Shown here in pieces: positions 54,138 to 63,288 of a stretch of DNA of 64,000 nt. Source of the stretch: Dermatophilaceae bacterium Sec6.4 (GTDB taxonomy: Bacteria > Actinomycetota > Actinomycetes > Actinomycetales > Dermatophilaceae); contig CP144172.1 in NCBI GenBank assembly GCA_039636865.1, positions 1,116,001-1,180,000 of the forward strand, given 5' to 3'. Position numbers and translations under genes: made by a program. The notes under the pieces are model-generated. The model did not search any database, had not been told where the DNA came from, and saw nothing but the letters and a program-made list of their open reading frames with translations. Positions within the stretch are counted from its first letter, which is position 1, and the number at the start of each line of letters is the position of its first letter.

Positions 54138-54634
54138 ACAGATCGGAACGATCGGGCCAGCGGGATGAGGGTGAGCATCAGCACCATCGGCCCTGAGGGT
54201 GCCGCGTGCGCCAAAGGTGCGATCAAGGTAGGTCGGAACCCACGTCGTCACCGCCATGTCAACCATGTGGAAGAGGACGAGTGCAGGCCCGATGTGGAGG
54301 ATGCGCCGCCAGGCGATGGACTTCTCGATCGAGGTGCTCGGTGGTACCTGAAGTGGGACGGTGTGACCGGCAGAGCGAGCACCATGACCACGAATCCCGC
54401 CCGTAGGATCGCCGCGTTTCCGTACCTCGGCGCGGTGCGCTCGGCGATCAGTGAGCCGAAATCGGCGGCAACGAGGAGGGCCAGAAGGAGCGCGGGGAAT
54501 TCGCCGGGACCGATGTCGAGACGGTCCTGCAGGGCGGGCAGCTTGGTACTGAGGACGATAAAGACCAGGCCCTGAGTCGCGAAGGCGGCAGCGACTGCTA
54601 TCTGATGGCGGGTGAAGTCGACGGTGTCGGACAC
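54138..54634 (-). pseudogene. Decayed MFS transporter fragment
   Basis: Reading from a GTG at 54634 on the minus strand, the frame gives DTVDFTRHQIAVAAAFATQG and LPALQDRLDIGPGEFPALLL, a typical MFS N-terminus with two to three helices. Homology-like sequence then jumps frame near 54350 to SIEKSIAWRRILHIGPALVL and FHMVDMAVTTWVPTYLDRTF, which looks like the seventh helix and following loop of an MFS protein, and shifts again near 54210. The central ~200 residues and the C-terminal half are missing. I read this as a pseudogene with a large internal deletion and frameshifts. A sequencing error alone could not explain the missing middle. Confidence 0.7.
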
Positions 54635-54704
54635 CTGCCGATTGTGGTATCCCGTTGGCCGGGCGTCCGGGGATTGCCGGGGGAGATGCCCGCGCAGATA
54701 CCCT

Positions 54705-55553
54705 GTGCGGGTGCGGCTGAGGATCGACTTCGGGTATGACGGCGGTGACTTCTTCGGCTGGGCGACGCAGCCGGGTCTGCGCACCGTCGAGCAGACGTTG
54801 AGTGAGGCGTGGGGGACGATCGCCCGTACCGGTCCCGCGCGCTTGACCGTTGCCGGGCGCACCGACGCCGGCGTGCATGCCCGCGGTGCGGTCTGTCACC
54901 TGGACGTGGACGAGGCAACGTACGAGGCACTACCGGCGAGGTCGCGTCGCACACCGGCGGTTGCTGCGACGCGACGTCTGAATGGCGTGCTGCCCGCCGA
55001 CGTCGTCGTGCATCGGGTGAGTGCGGCTCCGGAAGGATTCGATGCCCGGTTCTCCGCGCTGCGGCGACGCTACAGTTACCGGCTTTGCGACGACCGGGCC
55101 TCCTGCGACCCCACCAGACGCCATGACACGGTGTTGGCAAAGCATCCGGTGGACGTGCCGGCGATGGATCTCGCCGCGCAAGCGTTGCTCGGACTGAACG
55201 ACTATGCCGCATTCTGCAAGAAACGAGGTGGCGCAACGACGGTCCGTACGTTGCTGGAATACCGGTGGGAGCGGACAGCAGACGGGACCGCAGTCGCGAC
55301 GGTCGTCGCGGACGCGTTCTGCCATTCGATGGTGCGCTCGCTGGTCGGGGTCGTTATGCCCGTCGGGGAGGGTCTGCAGCCCGTGTCGTGGCCGCTCGCG
55401 GTCATGTCGGCCCGACTACGTCACCCGGGAGTCAAGGTAATGCCGCCGCACGGCCTGTGCCTGGAGGAAGTGACCTACCCGCCCGACGGGCAGCTCGCTG
55501 CCCGTGTCCGCGAGGCGCGAGCTACCCGCGAGCTCCCGCAATTACGAAGCTGA
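54705..55553 (+). CDS. truA: tRNA pseudouridine synthase A (positions 38-40)
   Basis: 282 residues. It isomerises uridines 38-40 in the tRNA anticodon arm. The catalytic Asp lies in VAGRTDAGVHARGAV; other family blocks are RIDFGYDGGDFFGWATQPG, ALRRRYSYRLCD and FCHSMVRSLVGVVMPVGEG. The start is one of two adjacent GTG codons (54705 or 54711), neither with a strong site. It is the usual gene between rplQ and rplM. Its 3' end overlaps the convergent SRPBCC gene by 12 bp. Confidence 0.94.
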   Translation: MRVRLRIDFGYDGGDFFGWATQPGLRTVEQTLSEAWGTIARTGPARLTVAGRTDAGVHARGAVCHLDVDEATYEALPARSRRTPAVAATRRLNGVLPADVVVHRVSAAPEGFDARFSALRRRYSYRLCDDRASCDPTRRHDTVLAKHPVDVPAMDLAAQALLGLNDYAAFCKKRGGATTVRTLLEYRWERTADGTAVATVVADAFCHSMVRSLVGVVMPVGEGLQPVSWPLAVMSARLRHPGVKVMPPHGLCLEEVTYPPDGQLAARVREARATRELPQLRS

Positions 55554-55946
55554 CGGAGCCGGCCCGGTCTCGACGAGGCGCTTGACCTCCGCCAGGGTCG
55601 CCGAGATCCCCTCGTTGATCTGGTCGGCCGCTCCGTGCTCGGTGTGCAGTTTGACGGTCACGGTCGAGGTGTGTGTATCGCCCGTGACATCCAACAGGCC
55701 CCGGTAACCGCCGGTCCCTTCGGAGCCCCACTGCAATCTCTTGGCGACCTGATCCACCCGGAACCACGCCTCGCCCTCCTCGCGTGAGCCGTTGACCTCA
55801 GCCACCACGTGGACGGCTTCACCGTCGGCCGGGTCGGCGCTGACCATGGCTGCGAAATAGTCCGGCAGGTGACGGACGTCCGACAGGTAGTCGAAAAGCT
55901 GTTGGGCGGGTGCCTGTACGTCGATGCTGCCGTCGTGATCAGCCAT
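55542..55946 (-). CDS. SRPBCC (polyketide cyclase/START-like) family protein
   Basis: 134 residues. The sequence SIDVQAPAQQLFDYLSDVRH LPDYF (a standard SRPBCC opening) and GEAWFRVDQVAKRLQWGSEG point to a ligand-binding helix-grip fold. Function in the family ranges from lipid binding to cyclases; none can be assigned. ATG with GGAG just upstream on the minus strand. It is convergent with truA and overlaps it. Confidence 0.75.
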   Translation of the reverse strand: MADHDGSIDVQAPAQQLFDYLSDVRHLPDYFAAMVSADPADGEAVHVVAEVNGSREEGEAWFRVDQVAKRLQWGSEGTGGYRGLLDVTGDTHTSTVTVKLHTEHGAADQINEGISATLAEVKRLVETGPAPSAS

Positions 55947-56167
55947 GGGGGAACTCCATTCGGCCGGTGAACGGCCTGGTCGGCACTCGGGAATCGACTC
56001 GAGCGACGGGGCGGCCCCGCCTCACCACCTTCACACGGTACGACGATCTATGGGTGAGTTGCAGAGGGCACGGTTCAAGAGCCCCTCGGGCGGTCTCCCG
56101 GACCGGTCGGCAGAGCGTGCTCGCGCGAGGTGGTGACAACGAGGGGGCGGGGTGCGACGATCGGCAG

Positions 56168-56962
56168 ATGGGGATGCCCGGGGGTCTTGCGAACGGGCAG
56201 CCGTCACCGACAGCGGATGGCGGGTGCGCAGCTGAGAAATCTATCGGGCGCGCACGTGCTGGTCGTGGGCGATGGGCGGCATCGCGCGTTGTCGGGATCA
56301 TGCTCGTGGTGTTGTGGGTGCTGTACTTCGCATCCTCGTTGTGGGCAGCTCCCGTGCGGGCATCCGGCGACTCATTGCGTGCAGCCACGGAGAGTGGCCG
56401 CGTGACCGACATCGACCGGGTGGCTTCGCGGCCGGCGCGATTGAGCGCGAGCCCGATGTTCTCGTTCCGTGGCGACAACTCCACGGACAATACGGGCGAT
56501 TACCTGGTGTGGAGTGTGCACAACGGTCATCGCTACTACACCGACGTGATGACCTTCCCCGGGCCGATCACCTCCTCGGCGATCACCAGCGGCACATCCT
56601 TCGTGAGCGGCTCATCGGAGCCGTCGTACGTCGACCGGGTCACTGACTTCGTCGTCAAACGCACGCATTTCGAGGGTGGCATCGCCTGGGCGGGACTGGC
56701 TCAGTTGTTGATTCTTCTCCTCGCTCTCGGATCGCTGTTCAATCGCGCACCGCGCACCGGCACGCGATGGTTCTGGTTCTGGGTGATCAATGTGCCGCTC
56801 GGTATCGGCCTGCTCTGGTATGCCTCGAGCGAACGGCTGCGCGAGCCGGCCCCGATCACGGTGCGCAGGGGAGGCGGTCAGGGGTTCCTGCTCGGCCTCG
56901 TCGCGACCTTTGCGATCCCGCTCGCCGTCACTGTCCTCCAGCAGCTGGTCGACCGGATCTGA
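56168..56962 (+). CDS. Uncharacterised membrane protein
   Basis: About 264 residues. One hydrophobic helix near the N-terminus (VVGIMLVVLWVLYFASSLW), an extracytoplasmic domain (MFSFRGDNSTDNTGDYLVWS) and three helices near the C-terminus (WAGLAQLLILLLALGSLF and GFLLGLVATFAIPLAVTVL). The ATG at 56168 is a guess; another ATG six bases later is equally good, and the upstream frame is low-quality sequence. It is convergent with the ThrE-like gene. The family is unknown. Confidence 0.6.
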   Translation: MGMPGGLANGQPSPTADGGCAAEKSIGRARAGRGRWAASRVVGIMLVVLWVLYFASSLWAAPVRASGDSLRAATESGRVTDIDRVASRPARLSASPMFSFRGDNSTDNTGDYLVWSVHNGHRYYTDVMTFPGPITSSAITSGTSFVSGSSEPSYVDRVTDFVVKRTHFEGGIAWAGLAQLLILLLALGSLFNRAPRTGTRWFWFWVINVPLGIGLLWYASSERLREPAPITVRRGGGQGFLLGLVATFAIPLAVTVLQQLVDRI

Positions 56963-56997
56963 TTGATTTCGGCCAGGGTGAAGGCTGGTGCAGTGCT

Positions 56998-58242
56998 TCA
57001 GGCGTTGCGTAGGCCGAGGCGGCCGAAGGGGGCGCCGATCAAAGTCCCCACCGACACCCCGACAACAGCGAAGACAGCCGTCAGAATCGCATGCGTATCG
57101 GTGCCCGACCCGAGACCGGCTGTGTTCAACAGACCGAAACTGCCGGGGACCAGAACCCAGAACGCCGGCAGGTAGGCCACCTGCCAGGACGGACCGTTCG
57201 GCAGTCGATGGGCAACGGCGGCAGCCGCGGCAGCCACCACTGCCCCGGCCAACCCGCCGAGACCAGGACCATAGAAGTGCTGGACGCTCAACTGCACGGT
57301 GGCAGTGACGGCAACCACAGCGGCAATGGGGGCGATCGCGCGCAGCGGTACGTAGACGTTCACGATGATGCCGGCGATGGCAATGGTGAGACCCAGGGCG
57401 ATTGCCCACACACCGTGGTGCGCCACCGCAGTGTTGTTCAGCACGGTTGCGGGAGCGTCGGTCACTGCGACTGCGGCCAGTACCCCCGCGAGAAAGAGCA
57501 CGAGCTGGGCTACTCCCGCCGTCAGCCTTGCGGTACCCGCCTGCAGCGCTCCGGCCGCGATTTCCGACAATCCGGTGACCAGGAGGCTGCCGGGCAGCAG
57601 GACCGCCAGCACCGCGACGATCGTGCGTAACGGCCCGTCCATCAGCGAAGCCCGAGTCGCCAGCAACACCACGATGGACACGCTGAAGGCAGCAGCGACA
57701 GGCACCAGGGGCCGCACCGATGGCCAGCGCCGCGCTGCGGCGGTCACCCCGGCGACCATGAGCGAGGCCACCGCCGCGACCAGGACGTTGGCCAGCGCCG
57801 GCTGTAGGAGCAGACAGAGACCGACCCCGATGGGCAGGGCTCCGAGATCTGAGAGCCACGCCGGCCAGCGGGCAGGTCGGTGGCGGATCGTTTGCAGCCG
57901 CTCGAGAGCAGCCGGGTAGGGCACGGTTCTGCGGCGTACGGCGTGCATGACGTCCAGGACGGCCGCCGTCTGCTCGAAACGGAGACCAGGGCCGACGGGG
58001 TGGAATCCTGTCGACGCATCGTGGCCCATCGTTACGAAGAGGCCCGTGGGGGTGGCAGCCACCATGACGTCGTCGGCGCCGAGCACCGAGCCGATCGTTC
58101 GCAGCATCTGCTCGATGTCAGGTACGGGCAGTCCGCCGCTCAACAGGTCGGCCCCCAGCTCCAGCAGGAATCTGCGCCGCAGATCAATCGCGGCGACGGG
58201 CCCGGTGTCAGCATCTTTGCCGGAAACGCCGCTACCCGACAT
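56998..58242 (-). CDS. ThrE-like threonine/serine exporter
   Basis: 414 residues. The N-terminal ~140 residues are soluble (FLLELGADLLSGGLPVPDIE and a DHASTGF-like region, here GHDASTGFHPVGPG), matching the ThrE N-terminal domain. The remaining ~270 hold about ten hydrophobic helices in two sets, as in the fused ThrE/ThrE_2 arrangement. Corynebacterium ThrE exports threonine and serine. Substrate here is inferred from family. Stand-alone gene on the minus strand. Confidence 0.82.
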   Translation of the reverse strand: MSGSGVSGKDADTGPVAAIDLRRRFLLELGADLLSGGLPVPDIEQMLRTIGSVLGADDVMVAATPTGLFVTMGHDASTGFHPVGPGLRFEQTAAVLDVMHAVRRRTVPYPAALERLQTIRHRPARWPAWLSDLGALPIGVGLCLLLQPALANVLVAAVASLMVAGVTAAARRWPSVRPLVPVAAAFSVSIVVLLATRASLMDGPLRTIVAVLAVLLPGSLLVTGLSEIAAGALQAGTARLTAGVAQLVLFLAGVLAAVAVTDAPATVLNNTAVAHHGVWAIALGLTIAIAGIIVNVYVPLRAIAPIAAVVAVTATVQLSVQHFYGPGLGGLAGAVVAAAAAAVAHRLPNGPSWQVAYLPAFWVLVPGSFGLLNTAGLGSGTDTHAILTAVFAVVGVSVGTLIGAPFGRLGLRNA

Positions 58243-58455
58243 GTGTCCTCCTCCGCTGTCCGAATGGGTCTGCAGTCACGCGTAGCCGACCCTCGTTCTG
58301 CCTGGCCCGTAGGCGGCGCGATGTCGGATGGCGACGCGCAGCGTGCACGAGGGGAGGACCAGTGTGAGCCGTATCAGGTCCCGCACGCGCTGATGGATCT
58401 CAACCTAACGTGCGGACGCTCTTGGACCCGCAATGCAAGCTCTGCGTGCAGCACT

Positions 58456-59037
58456 TCACCTCGCTGCTGGTGTCCAGGGCTGCACGAAGTCGTTGGCGGG
58501 GCGGCCCTCGACGGCGGCCTTGAGCGAGGCGGCGTCGGCGCCGTCCAGTTGCTCGCGAAGGATGTCCGCATGGCCGGCGTGCCGGGCCAGTTCCTCGACG
58601 TGATGCAGCAGGTAGAACCGTTCCCTGGTGGGTGCCTCGTGCATGATGCCGTTCCACGGCGCCGACGGCTCGATGACGTCGGCGCTGGGGTCAGCCGCGC
58701 GCACGCTGGCCAGGTACGCGCTCGCCATCTCATCGAAGCGCGCCAATGCCGCAGTCAGGGTGTCGTGGGCTGGAAGCGAGAAGCTGGTGAGAAAGGCCTG
58801 AATACCGTCCTGACTTAGTTCTGTGTTGCGGCTTCCATGAGAGTCGCGGTCCAGGCGACCCTTCATTACGTACATCGCATGCTCGATGAGGCCACCGACC
58901 GAAAGTTTGCTGCAGCAGGGAGTTTCGCGGGCCTGCTCGTCGGTCAATCCGTAGGCAGCAGCGCGTAGCCCGGCGAGTTGGTCGGCCAGGTAGAGCGCAA
59001 ACTCGGCTGATTCGGGGTGGATCCCAGGTGTCGGCAT
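58456..59037 (-). CDS. DinB-like (DUF664) protein
   Basis: 193 residues. A four-helix-bundle DinB-type protein: FALYLADQLAGLRAAAYGLT, the metal-side GGLIEHAMYVMKGR and FYLLHHVEELARHAGHADIL with conserved histidines. Some relatives are thiol (mycothiol/bacillithiol)-dependent transferases; no substrate is visible. The ATG at 59037 has GAGGAGAA upstream. Confidence 0.8.
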   Translation of the reverse strand: MPTPGIHPESAEFALYLADQLAGLRAAAYGLTDEQARETPCCSKLSVGGLIEHAMYVMKGRLDRDSHGSRNTELSQDGIQAFLTSFSLPAHDTLTAALARFDEMASAYLASVRAADPSADVIEPSAPWNGIMHEAPTRERFYLLHHVEELARHAGHADILREQLDGADAASLKAAVEGRPANDFVQPWTPAAR

Positions 59038-59236
59038 GGCAAGTTCTCCTCGGCTGCGCCGCGATGCGGTCCCGCGTGCCGCGAATGTAGCCGCGTGCAC
59101 CGACAGCCTCCCGGCAACGCGATCCCGGCTTCGACGCTGTCGTACGCCGTCCTACTGCGTCCGCGTCCGGGTGACGTCATCGCGAGGTACATCCCGGTAA
59201 TCCCTGCCCGGGTCGCCCCAGTGTCAGGATGACGAA

Positions 59237-59650
59237 ATGCATACGACGAACTACACGAACACGCTGATCACAGTGTCGCCGGACACCAAGTGTGTCGCCG
59301 CGGTGCCGCCGCCGGTAGGCAGATCGTCGATCGCAGAGATGCAATTCGCGATGCTGCATGGCCACGACTACGAGCTGACGAGCGATGACGTGATCTTTGC
59401 CGTTTTCGCTGACCGCAAGGGTGTCGCAACCTATGAGCGTGCTGCGGCTCGCGACCGTTTCTTCTCCCGAGGTCAACCGTGCATGCGCACCTCGCCGCTG
59501 GCAAAGAACTACGGGTGGGGCGTACATGCCGACGAGACGGGCAGAATCGCGCTGGTTGCGATGGGAACGAGCGCCTATCACGCCATGGTGAACGATGACG
59601 CCATCATCAAGCGACCTGCCATGAAGACATCGCGTGAGGGCGAGGCTTGA
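59237..59650 (+). CDS. DUF6157-like protein
   Basis: 137 residues beginning MHTTNYTNTLITVSPDTKCV, with the PVGRSSIAEMQFAMLHGHDY, FFSRGQPCMRTSPLAKNYGWG and YHAMVNDDAI motifs that I associate with DUF6157. Function unknown. The stop is followed after ~160 bp by the FrnE gene. Confidence 0.78.
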   Translation: MHTTNYTNTLITVSPDTKCVAAVPPPVGRSSIAEMQFAMLHGHDYELTSDDVIFAVFADRKGVATYERAAARDRFFSRGQPCMRTSPLAKNYGWGVHADETGRIALVAMGTSAYHAMVNDDAIIKRPAMKTSREGEA

Positions 59651-59807
59651 TGACTGGCGTGACTGGACCGGCTGGCCATCGGACGACATAGAGCCGCGAC
59701 CTACCTCAGCAATTCAGACGCTTCAGACATGTCGCACGCCGGACAGGGGCCAGGGTCGGCGTGCGCGGCCTCGGAAGAGGCGGGTCACCCTTGTTGTTGT
59801 CTCAGTC

Positions 59808-60521
59808 ATGAGCTTGAAGGTTGAAGTCTGGTCCGACGTTGTCTGCCCGTGGTGCTACATCGGTAAGCGCCGCCTCGAAGCGGCCTTGGCGCGCTTTGCG
59901 CACCGCGGCGAGGTGGAGTTGGTGTGGCGCAGCTTCGAACTCGACGTGTCCGCATCCCCGAGCGCTGCCGAGGGGGGCACGTACGCGCAGCGGCTCGCGG
60001 CCAAGTACGGCTGCTCGGTTGACGAGGCACAGGTGATGATCGATCAGATGACCGCAACGGCCGCGAGCGAAGGTCTTGACTTCCGTTTCGATCTGGCCCG
60101 GCCCGGCAACACCTTCGACGCGCACCGGTTGCTGCACCTTGCTTTGGAGTACGGCCACCAGGATGAGCTCAAGGAGCGCCTGGACCGCGCGACGTTCACC
60201 GAGGGGTCCCCGGTCTCCGATCATCGCGCCCTGCGAGGCCTCTGCGCGCAGGTGGGGCTGCCCGAAGCCGAAGTGGACGCCGTGCTGACATCGAACCGTT
60301 ACTCCGATGCTGTTCGTGCAGACGAGGCGCAGGCGCAGGCGTACGGCATCAGTGGTGTCCCGTTCTTCGTCATCGACGGCCGGTACGGCATCTCCGGAGC
60401 CCAACCCGCCGACGCCATCCTGCAGGCGCTGGACACAGCCTGGTCCGAACACTCTCCGCTCACCCTGGTGGCCCAGGACGGCGACGCGCCCTCCTGCGAC
60501 GGTGATTCGTGTGCCGTCTGA
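59808..60521 (+). CDS. DsbA-family thioredoxin-fold oxidoreductase (FrnE-like)
   Basis: 237 residues. The redox motif CPWC is in VWSDVVCPWCYIGKRRLEAA, close to the N-terminus, with the cis-Pro region GISGVPFFVIDGRYGISGAQ. There is no signal peptide, so it is cytoplasmic. FrnE proteins are linked to disulfide isomerisation and polyketide maturation in Streptomyces. An additional C-terminal SCDGDSC pair is present and may form a second thiol site. Confidence 0.9.
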   Translation: MSLKVEVWSDVVCPWCYIGKRRLEAALARFAHRGEVELVWRSFELDVSASPSAAEGGTYAQRLAAKYGCSVDEAQVMIDQMTATAASEGLDFRFDLARPGNTFDAHRLLHLALEYGHQDELKERLDRATFTEGSPVSDHRALRGLCAQVGLPEAEVDAVLTSNRYSDAVRADEAQAQAYGISGVPFFVIDGRYGISGAQPADAILQALDTAWSEHSPLTLVAQDGDAPSCDGDSCAV

Positions 60522-60661
60522 CGCAGGGTCCATCGGCGCCCCTGACCCGAGATTCTGCCCGCAGAAGTGCCGGATGCCCTGATCGCCCGGAGCCGACTTG
60601 TTGCGGCTGCGGCCGTAAATCGGGCTGACGGATGCCGCGACGTCGTACAGACTGGACGCTC

Positions 60662-62371
60662 GTGGGCCATGTGGATGTCAACTCGATCGACTACGCGCTT
60701 CCCGACGGACGACCGCTGCTCGGCGGTGTCAGTCTGCGGGTGGGTGAGGGCGCCAAGGTCGCGCTGATCGGTCCCAACGGCACCGGCAAGACCACACTGC
60801 TGCGGATCATTGCCGGCGAGCTCACCGCCGACGAAGGCGCGATCACCCGCAGTGGCGGTCTGGGGGTAATGCGTCAGTTCATCGGCAAGGTAGGGCGGGA
60901 CGGCAGTCAGGTCACCGTGCGGGACCTGCTGGTTGACGTGGCGCCGGGCCCGATCGCAGCCGCTGCCCGTGCCGTCGATCGGGTCGAGCTGGCGATGATG
61001 GAACAGGACGATGAGCCCACTCAGATGGCCTACGCGCAGGCGCTCGCCGACTGGGGCGAGATCGGTGGCTACGAAGCGGAGACCCTGTGGGACGTCTGTA
61101 CCGTCGCGGCCCTCGGCGTGTCCTTCGACAAGGCTCAGTGGCGCGATGTGTCGACCTTGTCCGGCGGGGAGCAGAAGCGGCTGGTCCTGGAGGCGCTGCT
61201 GCGCGGACCCGAGGAGGTGCTGTTGCTGGACGAACCGGACAACTACCTCGACGTACCGACCAAACGGTGGCTGGAGCACACCCTGAACGAGTCGCCCAAG
61301 ACCGTCCTGTTCGTCAGCCACGACCGCGAACTGCTCGACCAGGTCGCGACCCGCGTCGCCACGCTGGAGCCAAGTGCTGCCGGGTCCGCCGCCTGGACGC
61401 ACCCCGGCCGATTCGCCACCTACGCCCAGGCGCGGATCGATCGCAATGCCCGCCTGGAGGAGCTGCGCAAACGGTGGGATGAGGAGTTGGCCAAGTTGAA
61501 GGCTCTGGTGCAGATGTACAAGCAGAAGGCGGCCTACAACTCGGACATGTCTCCCCGCTACCACGCCGCTCAGACCCGGCTGCGCCGTTTCGAAGAGGCC
61601 GGTCCGCCGCAGGTGACCCCGACCGAGCAGAAGGTCACCATGCGACTGCGAGGCGGCCGCACCGCCAAGCGCGCAGTGATCTGTGAGCGCCTGGAGTTGT
61701 CGGCTGACGGTGGGCAGAGCGTGCTCATGGCGCCTTTCGACGTGGAGCTCTGGTACGGCGAACGGGTGGCGGTGCTCGGATCGAACGGGTCGGGCAAATC
61801 ACACTTCCTGCGGTTGCTCGCAGCAGGCGGCAGCGACCCGGATATCGAGCATCAACCGGTGGGCGACGTCCAGCCGGCGCCGGTCATCCATCAGGGGATC
61901 GCGCGGCTGGGCTCACGGGTACGGCCGGGTTGGTTCGCCCAGACCCACCAGCACCCTGCTCTGCTCACACGGACCTTGTTGGAGATCCTGCACCGCGGTG
62001 ACGAACACCGCGCGGGCAAACCCCGCGAGGAGGCATCGCGAGCGCTGGACCGGTACGAGTTGGCGCACGCGGCCGAGCAGACGTTCGCCTCGCTGTCCGG
62101 TGGTCAGCAGGCCCGGTTCCAGATCCTGTTGCTGGAGTTGTCCGGAGCTACCTTGCTACTGCTGGATGAGCCCACCGACAACCTAGACCTGCACTCGGCC
62201 GAGGCATTGGAGGAAGGCCTCGAGGCGTTCGAAGGCACGGTCGTGGCCGTCACGCACGATCGGTGGTTCGCGCGCGGTTTCGACCGGTTCCTGGTCTTCG
62301 GCCAGGACGGCGAGGTGTACGAGCCGAACGAGCCCGTATGGGACGAACGTCGGGTACGACGCCGACGCTGA
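60662..62371 (+). CDS. ABC-F family ATPase (ribosome-associated)
   Basis: 569 residues with two ABC domains and no membrane part. First domain: Walker A GPNGTGKTT, signature LSGGEQKR, Walker B VLLLDEPDNYLD. Second: Walker A GSNGSGKSH (His in place of the usual Thr), signature LSGGQQARF, Walker B LLLLDEPTDNLD. The inter-domain linker is YHAAQTRLRRFEEAGPPQ. ABC-F proteins act on the ribosomal E site as translation factors or antibiotic protectors. The GTG at 60662 is favoured over the ATG at 60632 because the conserved VGHVDVNSIDYALPDGR begins there. The stop lies at the start of a cluster of short repeats. Confidence 0.92.
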   Translation: MGHVDVNSIDYALPDGRPLLGGVSLRVGEGAKVALIGPNGTGKTTLLRIIAGELTADEGAITRSGGLGVMRQFIGKVGRDGSQVTVRDLLVDVAPGPIAAAARAVDRVELAMMEQDDEPTQMAYAQALADWGEIGGYEAETLWDVCTVAALGVSFDKAQWRDVSTLSGGEQKRLVLEALLRGPEEVLLLDEPDNYLDVPTKRWLEHTLNESPKTVLFVSHDRELLDQVATRVATLEPSAAGSAAWTHPGRFATYAQARIDRNARLEELRKRWDEELAKLKALVQMYKQKAAYNSDMSPRYHAAQTRLRRFEEAGPPQVTPTEQKVTMRLRGGRTAKRAVICERLELSADGGQSVLMAPFDVELWYGERVAVLGSNGSGKSHFLRLLAAGGSDPDIEHQPVGDVQPAPVIHQGIARLGSRVRPGWFAQTHQHPALLTRTLLEILHRGDEHRAGKPREEASRALDRYELAHAAEQTFASLSGGQQARFQILLLELSGATLLLLDEPTDNLDLHSAEALEEGLEAFEGTVVAVTHDRWFARGFDRFLVFGQDGEVYEPNEPVWDERRVRRRR

Positions 62372-62439
62372 CGGTGTTGGCCGGTCGTTGACGGTGTTCA
62401 ACGACCGTCAACGACCGTCAATGGCCGCCGATACCGTCA
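62369..62439. repeat. Cluster of five TGACGGT / ACCGTCA repeats
   Basis: TGACGGT at 62369 and 62389 and its complement ACCGTCA at 62404, 62414 and 62433. GGTCGTTGACGGT (62383-62395) and ACCGTCAACGACC (62404-62416) form a 13-bp inverted repeat; ACGACCGTCA is tandemly doubled (62401-62420). It lies between convergent genes and overlaps both stops, so it may be a bidirectional terminator. Confidence 0.75.
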
Positions 62440-63024
62440 ACGTGCTGGTTTCGTGTCGACGGGGAGCAACGTCGTGTACGCCGCCACGCGTCGCGCGCCT
62501 GGGCTGCCCGCCCCGATCCGCCGGTACCGCGCGAACACCTCAGCGAGTTCGGCGCTCAGCGCCGACAGTTGCTCGGTGGTGAGCAGCACCGCGTGGTCCT
62601 GGATGCCGCAGGATTCGCGCCAGGCCCGCGGCCAGTCGTCCTGCAGGTCGATCCAGGCGTCCGCGCGTTGGCCGACGTACTGCACGAGGTCGTGCTGCAG
62701 CCAACGGGCGACCGCCGCTTCATCGGGATCCTGCACGTCGTCGGCGGCGAGATCTGAGCGCTCCGGTTGGGCAGCGGCCGCCCAGACCCTGCGGCGTCCG
62801 ACGCCGGTCCCGGTGTCGTGGACGTGGCCCGCCTCGGCCAGCACTCTCAGGTGGTAACTCGTCGCGCCGGTATTGCTGTCCAGCGCTGCGGCGAGCAATG
62901 TTGCCGTGGCCGGTCCATGGACTCTCAGTCGGGCCAGCAGCCGCGAGCGCAGGGGGTGGGCGAGCGCTCGCAGACTCGTGGGTCGGGTGATCTCATCGGC
63001 ATCAGAAATGGGCACTTTATGCAC
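62437..63024 (-). CDS. ArsR-family winged-helix regulator
   Basis: 195 residues. The winged helix reads SLRALAHPLRSRLLARLRVH then GATSYHLRVLAEAGHVHDTG, a classic ArsR-type DNA-binding unit. The remaining ~110 residues (DLVQYVGQRADAWIDLQDDW, QLSALSAELAEVFARYRR) are a C-terminal domain with no metal cysteines. The GTG at 63024 lies within a perfect 9-bp palindrome, suggesting autoregulation. It diverges from the rplM promoter. Confidence 0.85.
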   Translation of the reverse strand: MHKVPISDADEITRPTSLRALAHPLRSRLLARLRVHGPATATLLAAALDSNTGATSYHLRVLAEAGHVHDTGTGVGRRRVWAAAAQPERSDLAADDVQDPDEAAVARWLQHDLVQYVGQRADAWIDLQDDWPRAWRESCGIQDHAVLLTTEQLSALSAELAEVFARYRRIGAGSPGARRVAAYTTLLPVDTKPAR

Positions 63025-63038
63025 AATACTTGTGCATA
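63018..63038. promoter_or_regulatory. Perfect palindrome over the arsR-family start codon
   Basis: TATGCACAA-TAC-TTGTGCATA, 9-bp arms with a 3-bp centre. It covers the regulator's GTG start (63022-63024). This is an obvious candidate for the operator of the ArsR protein; binding would block its own transcription or initiation. Confidence 0.7.
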
Positions 63039-63112
63039 GATCCCGTGGATACCAGCTGTATTCCTGGACCGCACCGCTCGAGATCATTGCCATCCGGGCG
63101 TTCTCAGCCAAT

Positions 63113-63142
63113 TTGGGACCTGCGACGTCGGGTTCGTAGACT
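63113..63142 (+). promoter_or_regulatory. Predicted promoter of rplM-rpsI
   Basis: TTGGGA and TAGACT spaced 18 bp, with the -35 inside ATTTGG. It is 147 bp upstream of rplM and upstream of the divergent ArsR gene's start. Confidence 0.65.
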
Positions 63143-63288
63143 GTACGAGGCGCGGAAACGTGCCCCGAGATGTTCCAGTCGCGACCGTGCGCACGCGAGA
63201 TCAGCTTCTTCCTCGTGAACGAGCTTGTGTCGTTGCCAGATCGGTTCGGCAGTCCAGCACGAAAGACCACCCCAGAAAGTTGACGAAC

